Shown piece by piece: positions 46,741 to 57,700 of a DNA stretch of 64,000 bases (the stretch's first letter is position 1; the number at the start of each line of letters is the position of its first letter). This DNA comes from Phorcus lineatus. Lineage: Eukaryota; Mollusca; Gastropoda; Trochida; Trochidae. The stretch covers positions 10,453,016-10,517,015 of the forward strand of contig OV121098.1 of the NCBI GenBank assembly GCA_921293015.1. The letters run 5' to 3'. The position numbers and the translations under genes were made by a program. Under the pieces are notes generated by a model. That model was given only the letters and a program-made list of their open reading frames with translations. It ran no database searches and was not told the origin of the DNA.

Positions 46741-49364
46741 TTATGAAAACCCTGATTTAATTGCAAAATTGAACCCTTGCAAAGTTAAACTCCATCTCAT
46801 AAGTCTTTGGTTTTTGTTCTTCATTTTGTGAAGAAAAGTCAAGGGATTGTGATCAGTAAAGGCTTCAACTGGAAATGTTGTTGTACCTAAGTACACTTCA
46901 AAATGCTGTAAAGCTATCAACAGACCCAAAGTTTCCTTTTCAATGGTTGAGTAGTTCTTTTGGTGCTTGTCAAACTTTTTGGAAAAGTAACAAACTGGAT
47001 GATCAATACCTGAGTCATCCTCTTGAATCAAAACAGCACCTGCACCCACATCACTTGCATCAATTTGCAACTTAAAAGATTTCTCAAAATTTGGTGCCTG
47101 TAACACTGGAGAATTCATGAGCATGGCTTTGACTCTTTCAAATGCAGACTGACAACTGCCATCCCACAAGAATTTAACTCTTTTCCCCAAAAGGTTTGTG
47201 AGTGGAGATACAACATCAGAAAAATTTTGACAAAATTTTCTAGAATAGCCTGCCATGCCCAAGAATTTCATGAGTTCTCTCTTTGACTGTGGAACTGGAA
47301 AATGTACAATGGCTTCAACTTTAGCATTAACTGGTTGTACCTGGCCATGCCCTACAACATGCCCTAAAAATACAATTTGTGCCTTTCCGAATTCACACTT
47401 CGCTAGATTGACAGTCAACTTTGCTTCAGACAGTCTCTCGAAGAAAGCTCGGATTCTCATCAGATGTTCTTCCCACTCCATGGCGTAGGTGACGACATCA
47501 TCCATGTAAGCTTCGACACCGTCAAGACCTGATATGACGTTTCTGACGAGTCGTTGGAACGTCGCTGGAGCATTCTTCATACCGAATGGCATCACTTTGT
47601 GTTGATACAGTCCATCTGGTGTAGCAAACGCTGATATCTTCTTTGCACGGTCAGTGAGTGGAACCTGCAATCAATGCAATCATCAACCCTCGGTATCGGG
47701 TAGGTATCAGTTCGTGAAAGTTGATTCACAGTTTTCATGTCAGCACAGCAGCGCCAACCGCCACCACCCTTGGGCACAAGAACACAAGGTGAACTCCACG
47801 GACTGTCACTGGGTTCAATAATGTCATTGTCCAGCATATATTTCACTTCTTTCCGCAGAATTTCACTTTTCACAGGATTCATCCTATATGGGTGTTGTTT
47901 CACAGGCACAGCATCACCTACATCTATATTATGACTAACAATATCTGTTCGACCAGGCACATCAGGAAACAGATAAGAGAACTCATAAATCAAATCTGAC
48001 ATTTGAACTTTCTGTTCAGGAGACAAATGTGACAACTTTTCATCAAGGTGAGCTAACACATCAGAATTGCTAAGTTTAGGTGACACATTATCACAAAGAT
48101 CATCAAACTTCACATTGCTAACAATGTCATCAACATGTACATCATCATTGACAGTACATTCAGAAACTGGGGAGAGTGTGGCAATACATGTAACCTGTTT
48201 TGGTTTTTCCCTATCATGATATTTCTTTATCATGTTTACATGGCATAAACGTTTGTGTTTACGACGGCCAGGAGTCAGGACACTGTAATCTGTGTCGCTA
48301 ACCTTTTTGTCAATAAGGTATGGACCCTGATATCTAGCTGTCAGTGGTTGGCCAGGAATGGGTAGTAAAACTAACACTTTCTCACCAGGAATGAAATTTC
48401 TTTCCTTTGACTTTTTGTCATAATTTTGTTTCATTTTTGCTTGTGAAGCTTTCAGGTTTTGTTTGGCCAACTCACATGCTTTCGAAAGTCTGTTCCGAAA
48501 TGTAGAAACATAGTCCAAAAGATTGATCTCAGGATTGCGACTGAGCCATTGCTCTTTTAGATGTTTTAATGGCCCGCGAACACTATGACCAAAAACAAGC
48601 TCAAAGGGACTGAACCCTAAACTTTCCTGAACCGACTCCCTGACAGCAAACAACAACAAATGCACACCCTCATCCCAATCCTTCTCCGTCTCAAAGCAAT
48701 AAGTCTTGATCATATTCTTCAAAGTCTGGTGAAATCTCTCTGAAGCTCCCTGCGACTCTGGATGATAAGCACTAGACTTAACCTGTGTAATGCCTAACTG
48801 GTACATTGCCTGCTGAAATACCTTAGACATAAAATTTGAACCTTGATCAGACTGAACAACCTATGGCAACCCAACTAAGGTGAAAAACTTGATCAACGCC
48901 TTGATAATCACAGGAGCAACAATCCTACGAATAGGGATAGCCTCGGGAAACCTGGTAGAAGCACACATGATAGTGAGAAGATACTGATTACCAGACCTAG
49001 TTTTAGGTAGTGGACCAACACAATCAATGATAACTCTACTGAAAGGTTCATCAAAAGCCGGTATAGGTTTTAAAGGAGCAGGAGGAATTTTCTGATTTGG
49101 TTTTCCAACAATTTGGCATGCATGACAGGTTTTGCAAAATTCAGCCACATCTTTTCTCAAACTAGGCCAAAAGAAATGTGCCAAAATTTTCTCACAAGTT
49201 TTATTTACACCCGAATGACCTGCCATTGGACTTTCATGTGCCAATGAAAGTACATGATTTTGGAATAATTTTGGAACTACAATTTGGTGATGTAATTTCC
49301 ATTCATCCTCCGCAGGAATTTCCGGCGACCTATATTTCCTCATCAAAACACCATCCTTGAAGTA
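46741..49364 (-). pseudogene. pol: Pol remnant: integrase then reverse transcriptase and RNase H
   Basis: Three collinear open segments (49346-48861, 48830-47592, 47670-46741). Integrase: an HHCC zinc region (AHESPMAGHSGVNKT ... CKTCHACQ), core Asp in VIIDCVGPL, Asp in SDQGSNF and Glu in HPESQGASERF, then a GPYLID C-terminal module. In the same frame follow a linker and the RT start (PYRMNPVKSEI, SPWSSPCVLVPKG). The segment bearing the first catalytic Asp of RT (motif A) is missing, with a frame change near 47670. After that come GMKNAPATFQRL, YMDDV, FLGHVVG and RNase H motifs LQIDASDVGAGAVL, IEKETLGLL and FTDHNPL. The final RNase H motif is lost at 46741. TAG interrupts integrase at 48861-48859. 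It cannot make active polymerase. Confidence 0.85.
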
Positions 49365-51179
49365 CTAACAAACTGGAACCTTACTAGCCTCCTCAAAAGA
49401 AATAGCCTTACTAGCTAACTTCTGAACCTCAACATCTTCACCCTGAACACTAATAAGCTGCTTTCTAGACAGAATGTGATCACCACCAGACAAACTATCA
49501 GACTCAACAAGAAAACCTGAAGAGTTAACTCCCTTTGAAGCCTCTACCTTTTGGGAAGAATGATCCATAAATGTATCCGATAGATCATAAATGAAATCAT
49601 CCGGCAAAGAAGTCTTGGAAGAAATGTCCTTTGACATTGAACGAGTCACTGCACAAGAAGGAAAAATACCCGGAAAATCCTCCTCCAACTTTTCTGTACA
49701 AACTGAACTCTCTGGACAAACAGTGACAATGGGATCAGCACCAACTTTTCCACCCATAAGATCATTACCGATCAACAAATCAACACCCGGAACTGGAAGA
49801 GAGTCAAGAACACCAACCTTCACCTCACCAGAAATCAGATCAGAAGTCATATTGACAAAATGAAGAGGAGCAAGAGAACTGCCACTTATACCCTGAAGCA
49901 AAACATCTGAGTTAGCTGAAGACTCAACAGAAAAAGGCAAAGTATCCTTCAAAATCAGAGATTGAAGAGCTCCAGTATCCCTCAAAATAATAACGGGCCT
50001 TGGGGTAGAATTATCTCCCATAAGTGACACAAATCCTTTCGAAGCGAAAGGCAAAAACTCCTCAGGATCAGAATCACTGGAAGTCTTAGGCTTAGACTGA
50101 AAATGTGATGGCTTGTCAGAAGAATATGAACCTGTTTTGACACCTTTTGAACCTGCATAACCAGAAGTCTTACCCGGGGAAAAACCTTTATGGTGAGAAA
50201 ACTTAGAGTTACCCGGAGACCGAAAAGAACTCTTGTGAGTTAAAAAGTAATCATCTGCCAACACCGCTGCATCATGTAAAACATCAACCTTCTGCTCATC
50301 CAAATAAGTCTTAAGATCAGAACTGACACACTGCTTAAAATCCTCCATCAAAACCAACTGCCTAAAACTAGCATAATCTGAAACCTCTTTAGAACCACAC
50401 CATCTATCAAACAAAGTCTCCTTTTCTCTAGCAAACTCTACAAAAGTCTCATTGTCCCTTTTATGAGCATTCCTGAATTTCTGACGATAAGCTTCGGGCA
50501 CTAACTCATAAGCTTTCAGAAGGGTCCTTTTAACAAAATCATAATTTGAGCTTTGCTCAATCGAAAGGGCCGAATATGCATCCTGAGCTTTACCCTTTAA
50601 CACAGTTTTCAATAGCATAGTCCATGACTCTTTTGGCCACTTGAGGATTTCAGCAACTTTTTCAAATTGTAGAAAATATTTTTCTACTTCTTTTTCATTG
50701 AAAGGTGGGACAAGTCTGGCGTGCCTTGTAATGTCAAAAGAGGAAGGGGTTGAGGGAGGAGATGAAGCTCCAAGCTTTTTAAGTTCAATTTCTTTCTCAA
50801 TTTCCAATCTTTTTAACTCAATTTCTCTTTCTCTTTCTCTTTCCTGAATATCTCTTTCTCTTTCTCTTTCCTGAATTTCTCTGTCTCTTTCTCTTTCCTG
50901 AATTTCCAATCTTTTAAATTCAATTTCTTTTTGAATTTTGAGTTTCTTTAAATCAAAATTGTCCGAATGTTCTTCTTTAACCATGTCCAAAACATCAGGG
51001 CCAAAAACTCCCTCATCAATAAAATGATTTAACACAATTTTCAGAATTTGGAATTTCCTCATGGCTGGTTTAGCCTCAAGTTTATAAAATCTTGAAATGG
51101 AAAGCAATTGTGATTTTCGCAAGGCACCGACTGCATCAGGGGTAGGGGACTTAAGAAAATCCTCAAGTTTAAATGACAT
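49365..51179 (-). CDS. gag: Gag-protease ORF of the gypsy-like element
   Basis: 604 codons, intact. The N-terminal part is followed by a highly charged coiled-coil made of repeated ER-DREIQERERE units (about residues 80-135), encoded by tandem TTTCTCTTTCTC-like DNA (50825-50905). A SCAN-like capsid region follows (VEKYFLQFEKVAEILKWP through DYFLTHK, about residues 165-320), then a Ser/Lys-rich spacer where a CCHC knuckle would be expected but none is visible, and an aspartic protease (LRDTGALQSLIL, flap GISGSS, LLIGNDL). It ends at TAG 49365-49363, where the frame would otherwise continue into Pol, so this stop may be a lesion or a readthrough signal. The start ATG at 51179 lies 73 nt after the primer binding site. 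Confidence 0.85.
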   Translation of the reverse strand: MSFKLEDFLKSPTPDAVGALRKSQLLSISRFYKLEAKPAMRKFQILKIVLNHFIDEGVFGPDVLDMVKEEHSDNFDLKKLKIQKEIEFKRLEIQERERDREIQERERERDIQEREREREIELKRLEIEKEIELKKLGASSPPSTPSSFDITRHARLVPPFNEKEVEKYFLQFEKVAEILKWPKESWTMLLKTVLKGKAQDAYSALSIEQSSNYDFVKRTLLKAYELVPEAYRQKFRNAHKRDNETFVEFAREKETLFDRWCGSKEVSDYASFRQLVLMEDFKQCVSSDLKTYLDEQKVDVLHDAAVLADDYFLTHKSSFRSPGNSKFSHHKGFSPGKTSGYAGSKGVKTGSYSSDKPSHFQSKPKTSSDSDPEEFLPFASKGFVSLMGDNSTPRPVIILRDTGALQSLILKDTLPFSVESSANSDVLLQGISGSSLAPLHFVNMTSDLISGEVKVGVLDSLPVPGVDLLIGNDLMGGKVGADPIVTVCPESSVCTEKLEEDFPGIFPSCAVTRSMSKDISSKTSLPDDFIYDLSDTFMDHSSQKVEASKGVNSSGFLVESDSLSGGDHILSRKQLISVQGEDVEVQKLASKAISFEEASKVPVC

Positions 51180-51252
51180 TTTGCTGGTTTAACAATTAAC
51201 TTTCAGAATAAAGTATTATTTTTTTAAAAGTCTCAAATGCCAAATGAATTCG

Positions 51253-51270
51253 ATCCCGGACGAGCCCCCA
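51253..51270 (-). promoter_or_regulatory. Primer binding site, tRNA-Pro type
   Basis: The minus strand reads TGGGGGCTCGTCCGGGAT, an 18-nt match to the 3' end complement of tRNA-Pro as known from retroelements using that primer. It lies four bases inside the LTR end (TAACA), as expected for the start of minus-strand DNA synthesis. Confidence 0.9.
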
Positions 51271-51274
51271 ATTT

Positions 51275-51770
51275 TGTTACGAAATAAATTTGGAATAGAA
51301 GATGTCCCCAGTCAAACCAGCAAAATATAACAAGACAATTTTATATTGATAACAATTTAATCAATCAAATAATAAACAAAGTATTTAAGATTACAATATC
51401 AAGCTAATACAAATAATTATACAATATCAAAATGAGTCACACTAATGAATCCGGCTTGTAAAGGTATCCAAAAATCAGTGGCACGGCAGATGATCGCAAA
51501 GTTGATTGTAAGAAGCAAGATGATTAAGAGTTATAATGCCAGCCTATATATAGGTTAGATACCTTCCAGAATGTTCTTTGAAACTTCCTTGAAAATATCC
51601 AATCAGAAATGTCCAACTCAAGCAATCAAGAAATAATTAGAACATTCTAGAAATAGAAGTTTGTAGTAACTGCCAGCTTAGACTATCAAAACAAGTGTGT
51701 GTGTGACCCACTAAACAATATAACAATGTTACATAATGTTACACTCTTAAACAATGAATACTCATAACAC
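51275..51770 (-). repeat. 5' LTR of the gypsy-like element
   Basis: The inner edge is defined by CGTAACA next to the primer binding site. The outer edge is estimated near TGTTATGAG (about 51770), because no second LTR exists in the window for comparison. A TATA-like CCTATATATAGG (51542-51553) probably drives transcription. AATAAA-type signals lie in the inner part. Confidence 0.6.
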
Positions 51771-51775
51771 TAGGT

Positions 51776-52186
51776 ATATGATGTTTTGGAAACCTTGAGT
51801 TTAACTGTTTCAGTTATTCCTCTGCGATCAGTGGGGTTCAATCGATCTAAATCAAACACAAACAAATGCCCTAAGATAATATTAAAGGTATGTCACATCG
51901 AAAACACACTTGTTACATTTCGCTTAAACCTGTCAACCTGCTGTTTAAATTAATTTACGATAACTGGTTTGATGTTATCTCTTTTCTTTTTTAAAAAAAA
52001 AAAGAATGATTTTTCAGGTACGGTCCACAGTCGTTGAAAACATTAAGATAGTCGATTGCTGGTATAAAAATGCAAGTTTTAAGAATAAAAAAGATGCCCC
52101 AACAACTGATTGCGCATTTTGGTTAACTTTAAACATTAAATAAAAAATTGAAATCAGTAGAAAGAAAGAAAATAGATATACTCATT
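51776..52186. other. Non-coding stretch
   Basis: Nothing recognisable beyond an A/T run near 51988-52004. Confidence 0.4.
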
Positions 52187-52630
52187 AAGGATGGGTATTG
52201 CTCCTCATTTTCGTATTGCAATATATTGCGATACAGAAAAGCGTATCGCAATTAATGCCAATTATAATGTAACGTATTGCAATATATTGGTACTTTTAAT
52301 ATTTCATTTTTTGCATGCTCTCTTGACTAAATAGCAGTAATTATATCGGTGATCAATAATCCACTGGCCATCGTTTTGTAAAGTAAGATAACTCAGTGAT
52401 TGTTTCGGACTTTTAACATGTGTGTGCTATTTTCACCTGGCGAGTTCACACATTGTTTACAACTTTCTGTAAAATCACATTTTTTCTTGTCACGTTTCTC
52501 TGCCATTTTACATGTAAATTTTGAATTTTATGACCTGATATATTGGATGTTTTCAGAAGAGTGTACCGGTAGGTATCGTGTTGTTCCTGCATTGCAATAT
52601 ACTGATATACCGATACAAGCGCACCCTTCG
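52187..52630. mobile_element. Putative small TIR element (TATCG-rich)
   Basis: The left end AAGGATGGGTATTG and the right end in reverse complement, AAGGGTGCGCTTGTATCGG, are weak inverted repeats. TATTGCAATATATTG and GCGATAC/GTATCGC words cluster at both ends. Boundaries and class are uncertain. Confidence 0.35.
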
Positions 52631-53011
52631 ATAAACAAATTCCTATTTTGATACATAGTTTCAGTCACTGATTGTAAGAATAGTTTTTTGAAATAAATAT
52701 GAAAATATATCGATAATCAGGATACATGGATTTAGAGTTTGAAAAAAGAAGACCATATAATTTCTATCTTTCCTTCAATGTATTTATGTATCACATTATT
52801 GAATAAAATTTTCTCTGTGTTTTTTCCAAGAAAGAACTTGCAAAAATTTAGCGGAACTGAAAATGATAATGAATCCGCTGGTAGAAATCAGCAATAAGAG
52901 GACATTTTAGTAATCAAATATCAACAATTTATGATAATTTGTACACACGAAGGTGATAAAATATTTTGGAATTAAAGTTAAAAGCCATTGTCTCATTTTT
53001 TCAAGGCAATT

Positions 53012-53489
53012 CAGGGCTCCAGATTGTTTTGGACACAAGGACGTATTTCACTCCTCAAATTAAATACCGGTATTTAATATAAATTGAGGAGTAAAATTAC
53101 CACTTGAAAAAAAATAGGAGTAATTCAAGGTTTATCATTTTCAGATCCTCATTCCAAGTTAGCATTGATGTCAATGTAAGTCGTTGATTATATTTTCCAC
53201 ACGTTTAATCTGTAAATATACAAGGGATTTCTCTTTGACGAAATATAAGATCGGTAATCTTTGTTTTCACGCAGGTTGGCATCAAGTTGACTACCATTCA
53301 AGATGTGAAGATAAAGCATATAGAAATGAAACTTTATTTTGACATGTCATGATAAATCATGTAAACAAAATGTGACTCGTATTCTGGGAAAGTCCTGTGT
53401 ATCTGTGACTCATTGCTTTAATTTTTAATGCGTATATCTGAATTACCTGTGCGTATTTTAAGCAGATACGCATCTTATCTGGAGCCGTG
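53012..53489. mobile_element. hAT-like MITE, 478 bp, with 5-bp target duplication
   Basis: The ends are CAGGGCTCCAGAT (53012) and, in reverse complement, CACGGCTCCAGAT (53489). They are flanked by identical CAATT at 53007-53011 and 53490-53494. No coding frame is present. Subterminal ACGTATTT/AAATACGC-like words occur on both sides. Confidence 0.65.
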
Positions 53490-53494
53490 CAATT

Positions 53495-54077
53495 TGTAAT
53501 GCACGCAAGACAAATAGTTTCATCACTCACAGAAATCTTTCCCCTGACGTTTGCAACAATTTTCAGAAATCTGGATGCATTCTAGCCCTCAATACTGAAG
53601 GCCATGACGTGGAACACATGAAATTTCCTTCAGTTAGCATAAGATAGGATGGTCCAATTATCAAATTGATTTATGGAAATACTAACATGTTCAAAAGAAT
53701 GCATGTTACACCACTGATAATAAAGGTCTTAAGAACTTATTATTATATTTTGCCCTTGGTCATTGTATCAAAAATAAGAACGCCGATATAATTGCTCTCG
53801 TATGTCATAACTAAACTTATTCTGATGCTTAAGTAAAAGGAACCATAATATTATTTTTATTAATGACATTTTCAGTGTTATTTCTAGAGGGGGGATCCTT
53901 AAGAAATTGCCATTCCTTTATACTTTGTGTCCCTTGAAATTTTGAGCAGTTGGGTATTTAAACAGAGTGCTCAAAGCTTTTTCAATAGAAAAACTGTGTA
54001 CATATATGTTCCTTTTATGTAAATAAGAAATAAGTTTTTGATTCTAATAAAAAAAATTTAAAAAAATCTTATTTCAG
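53495..54077. other. Non-coding (probable intron) sequence
   Basis: No repeat or gene is recognised. The last 15 bases before 54078 (AATCTTATTTCAG) form a good splice acceptor. Confidence 0.5.
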
Positions 54078-54360
54078 CTGTATCTCCTGGAAAAATCGAC
54101 ATCGAATTCTTACCTGGCCTCCACATAGTCTACGAATACTACCCATGTAAAATGGTATACATAACTACAATTAACCAGAGAATTAGTAAGCCAATTGAAG
54201 CCTACATCACTGAGGATGGTGTGCGTGTTGAAACTGGACCTTTGGCTTCTGCTGAGTGGAGCATCACACACATTAAGGATGGATTGTGGAGCGGTGGACG
54301 CTTATGTCAATTGGCATATAACGTTCCTTACCCAAGAAGACTAGATATACGATTTGCAAA
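54078..54360 (+). CDS. Internal coding exon, extracellular Ig-like segment, gene unidentified
   Basis: The exon is framed by an acceptor TTATTTCAG| (54077) and a donor |GTAAGTGC (54361). It starts with two bases completing a codon and ends in phase 2. It is open throughout, encoding about 93 residues: VSPGKIDIEFLPGLHIVYEY, Cys at PCKMVYITT, an alternating beta-strand pattern, then EWSITHIKDGLW and GGRLCQLAYN. Two Cys residues about 58 apart, the second in a G-x-x-C-x-x-A-x-N context, resemble an Ig-fold V/C2 domain lacking the usual Trp, so a secreted or membrane protein is inferred. The entry phase fits the signal-peptide exon at 19371-19410. The following exon is not visible in the next 9.6 kb. 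Confidence 0.65.
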
Positions 54361-54739
54361 GTAAGTGCAGTTATTTTTAGTTGCTCATGTTACATGTAAG
54401 GCCCAAAGGCATGGCATCCCAGCGTCTGTCTGTTATCTTTTGACTATTTAATCTATTCCAGAACCATTGCAGGGATTGTGAAAATCAAAAACATAAATGT
54501 TACTATGGCTTCAAAGGGGAATGGCCCATGCATATGAAAAAGACTGAAAGTCCAACAATGGCCAATTCTCAAAGTTGTCTTTCCAAATTCCTGCATTGGC
54601 TCAGGAAATCTTTAATCTTATGAACAGACCCCCTTTGACTAAGGAGGGTTCTAATTTATAGATTTATCAACCTCTTCACAGGAAGTGAAGAGGCTCGCGC
54701 TGAGCAGCTGCAACCCCTGAGCTCTGACTAAAATGATAA

Positions 54740-57700
54740 TCTTTTCATGTTTATAGCTGTTGGATACTTTTGGATTTTGACATACACGCTTGCAACATAC
54801 AAAGGATACTTAACGTTGGTTCATCCTCATAAACAAACTCCAAACATTCTTATAGGACTCTGGAATGCACAGTCTTGTAGGAACAAGACTCTTGAAAAAT
54901 TTGATCTCATAATTGATGATTCACTGGATATTCTGGTTATCACAGAATCCTGGCTTTCTGAAACAGGCGATGAGGCTAAGATAGCAGCAATGACCCCACC
55001 ATCGCATCTGTTTGTACACAAACAATGACTGGTGGAGGAGGTATAGCAGTTCTTTACAAGAAGTCTCTAAAACTCAAGGTTCTAACAACAGTGAATGAAT
55101 CAAACTCCTTTGAGAAAGTCATTCTGAATCACGTTATTAAAATCAAGTGCGTCATTTATAAAAACAATGCGTAATTTACGCAAGACGCAAGGCAAAATGA
55201 ATCACTGCTCTCTCACAAACATGTCTCAATCTTGTTTGTATATACCGACCCCCGCCATCTAGAAATAACAAACTTTCAATTTCGGATTTTCATGATGAAT
55301 TCTCTGCCCTGATCTCTTCATACACAAAACCTAATGTGGTGTTTGTTGGTGATTTTAACGTACAATTCAATCACCCAGATAAACCTGAAGTTAAAAAGTT
55401 CTTAACTCTACTGAAATCGTTTTCTTTTGAGCAGCTTGTTAAAGATCCCACCCACAGATCCGGCAATATCCTTGACTGGGTTCTGGCTCATGAAGATTCA
55501 AACCTGATATCAAATGTAACCGTTGAAGACAGACAGATGTCTGACCACCACCTGATACTGTTCAATGTCAATCACAAGAGGCCGGAGAGACCAACATCTT
55601 TCATATCATGCAGAAACCTGAAAACAATTGACATGCAGTGATATCGATCTGACCTTAAAGACTCAGTCACTGCTTGTCTTCAACAGTCAGAACCGAACGC
55701 CTTGGTGGGAAAGTTCAACGAGGCATTGAATGGCCTCCTTGATAAACATGCACCTACTAAGATGAAAAAAGTTAAAGTTTGTGACAGTGCAGCTTGGTAT
55801 GATGACACTGTTCGATGCTCTAAACGATCTCGTCGAAGAGCGGAGAGGTTGTGGCGCAAATCTCATTTAGAAGTTCACAGACAGGTATACTGCAAAGCAA
55901 GAAATGATGTATTGAGATGAGTACAGACTGCCGAGCGGGACTATTGCCTTCGTAAAACTGAGGAACTCAAATCCAATCCCAGAGACATGAATAGATTTGT
56001 TGCCTCTCTGTTGGGTAAGACAACTCAAACAAAGCTTCCATCAACAGATAATCCTCAAGCTCTTGCCGACACTTTCAACAAGTACTTCATATCGAACATA
56101 AACAACATCAGGAATGACTTGCGCTTTGAGCAAGCTGCTGGAGATCAGCCTCATACCAGTTTCAAGGGTAAACCACTCACCAACTTCAGGCCTTTCTCAG
56201 AGACTGAAGTTATGAACCTAATTAAGCTTTCAAAGAAGACAACGTGTTCTCTGGACCCTATGCCAACATCTTTTCTTCTGGAATGCGTGGATCTCCTTCT
56301 TCCACTTATCACCAGGACTATAAACTCCAGCTTACAATCAGGGACAGTACCGGAAGTTTTCAAAGAGGCCATTGTTCGCCCACACCTCAAGAAAGTGACA
56401 CTTGACTCGGAAAATCTTCGCAATTTCAGACCCGTTTCAAATCTTTCATACCTGTCCAAACTTCTTGAAAGAGCAGTGAACAACAGATTAAAAGAACACT
56501 TGTCTGAGTTCCAACTCTTGGATAAGTTCCAATCTGCGTATCGTGAATACCACAGCACAGAGACAGTCATGATCAAAATCGTCAATGATCTTCTCTGTGA
56601 CATTGACCAAGGCAGAGCCTCACTTCTGGTTTTACTTGACTTGTCGAGTGCTTTCGACACAGTAGACCATGACTGCCTGTTACAAACCCTGCAACATCAT
56701 ATAGGTATTGAAGGAACCTGCTTGAAGTGGTTTTCCTCCTACCTTAGTGGACGAAGACAGTCAGTTGTCATTGACTCCCATCAGTCACACACTGTGCATC
56801 TTGATTGCGGAGTACCACAAGGCTCTGTCTTGGGACCCATGTTGTTTGTGATCTACACAACGCAAGTGGCTGATATCATTGACAAACATGATCTAAATCA
56901 TCTCTCCTATGCAGACGATGTCCAGCTCAGGGACACCTTCCCGATCGACAACGTTCAGAGTACGCTGCAGCGAGTGGCAACATGCACATCTTCCTTGAAG
57001 TCTTGGATGACAAGTCATATGTTAAAGCTCAATGACAACAAAACAGAAGCCATCTTATTCAACACAAAAAGGAACTCAGACATAACCTGGATTCAATCCA
57101 AATTGCTGATTCCACTATTGGTCTGTCGAATGTGGTTAAGGATCTCGGAGTTTTCCTTGACACTGAACTTTCCGTGGAGGCCCAGGTTACTCAGACATGT
57201 AAAGCATGTTACTTCCACCTAAGAACCATAGGCAATGTCAGGCACCTAATATCTACAGATGTTGCCAAAAACCTTGTCCATAGTCTGGTAACAACTAGAC
57301 TAGACTATTGCAACAGTGTCCTCTCTGGTTTGAACCAAAAGCTCCTATCTAAACTTCAGTCCGTTCAGAACGTCGCAGCTAGGATCGTGATCAGATCCTC
57401 AAAATTTGATCATGTTACTCCACTCCTGCATCACCTCCACTGGCTCCCTATTCCTGCTAGGATCTCATTCAAACTTCTCTGCTTTGCCTACAGAATACTC
57501 CACGATAACTGCCCTACCTACCTTTCTGACTTAGTGTCACCCTACCAGCCACCACGACAACTCCGATCAACAGACCAGCACCTCCTTACTATTCCTAGAT
57601 TCAAGTTAAAGTCCTACGGCTACAGATCTTTCTCACATCAGGTCCCACTGTTATGGAACTCTCTTCCACTTGATATCAAGCTTTCACCATCTTTCGAACA

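Larger units (their letters stand above)
46741..51775 (-). mobile_element. Ty3/gypsy LTR retrotransposon, Gmr1-type order (gag-PR-INT-RT-RH), 3' truncated
   Basis: Minus-strand element. It comprises a 5' LTR (about 51275-51770), a tRNA-Pro-type primer binding site (51270-51253), Gag-protease (51179-49365), integrase (49346 to about 48200), then reverse transcriptase (to about 47000) and RNase H, ending abruptly at 46741. Integrase lies upstream of reverse transcriptase, the order known from copia elements and, among gypsy elements, from the Gmr1 clade. The copy is broken by two in-frame TAG codons, an internal deletion in RT, and loss of the RNase H end and 3' LTR. Confidence 0.85.

Noticed and set aside
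56151..56660. 169-codon minus-strand ORF
   Set aside because: It is the antisense shadow of the LINE reverse transcriptase.
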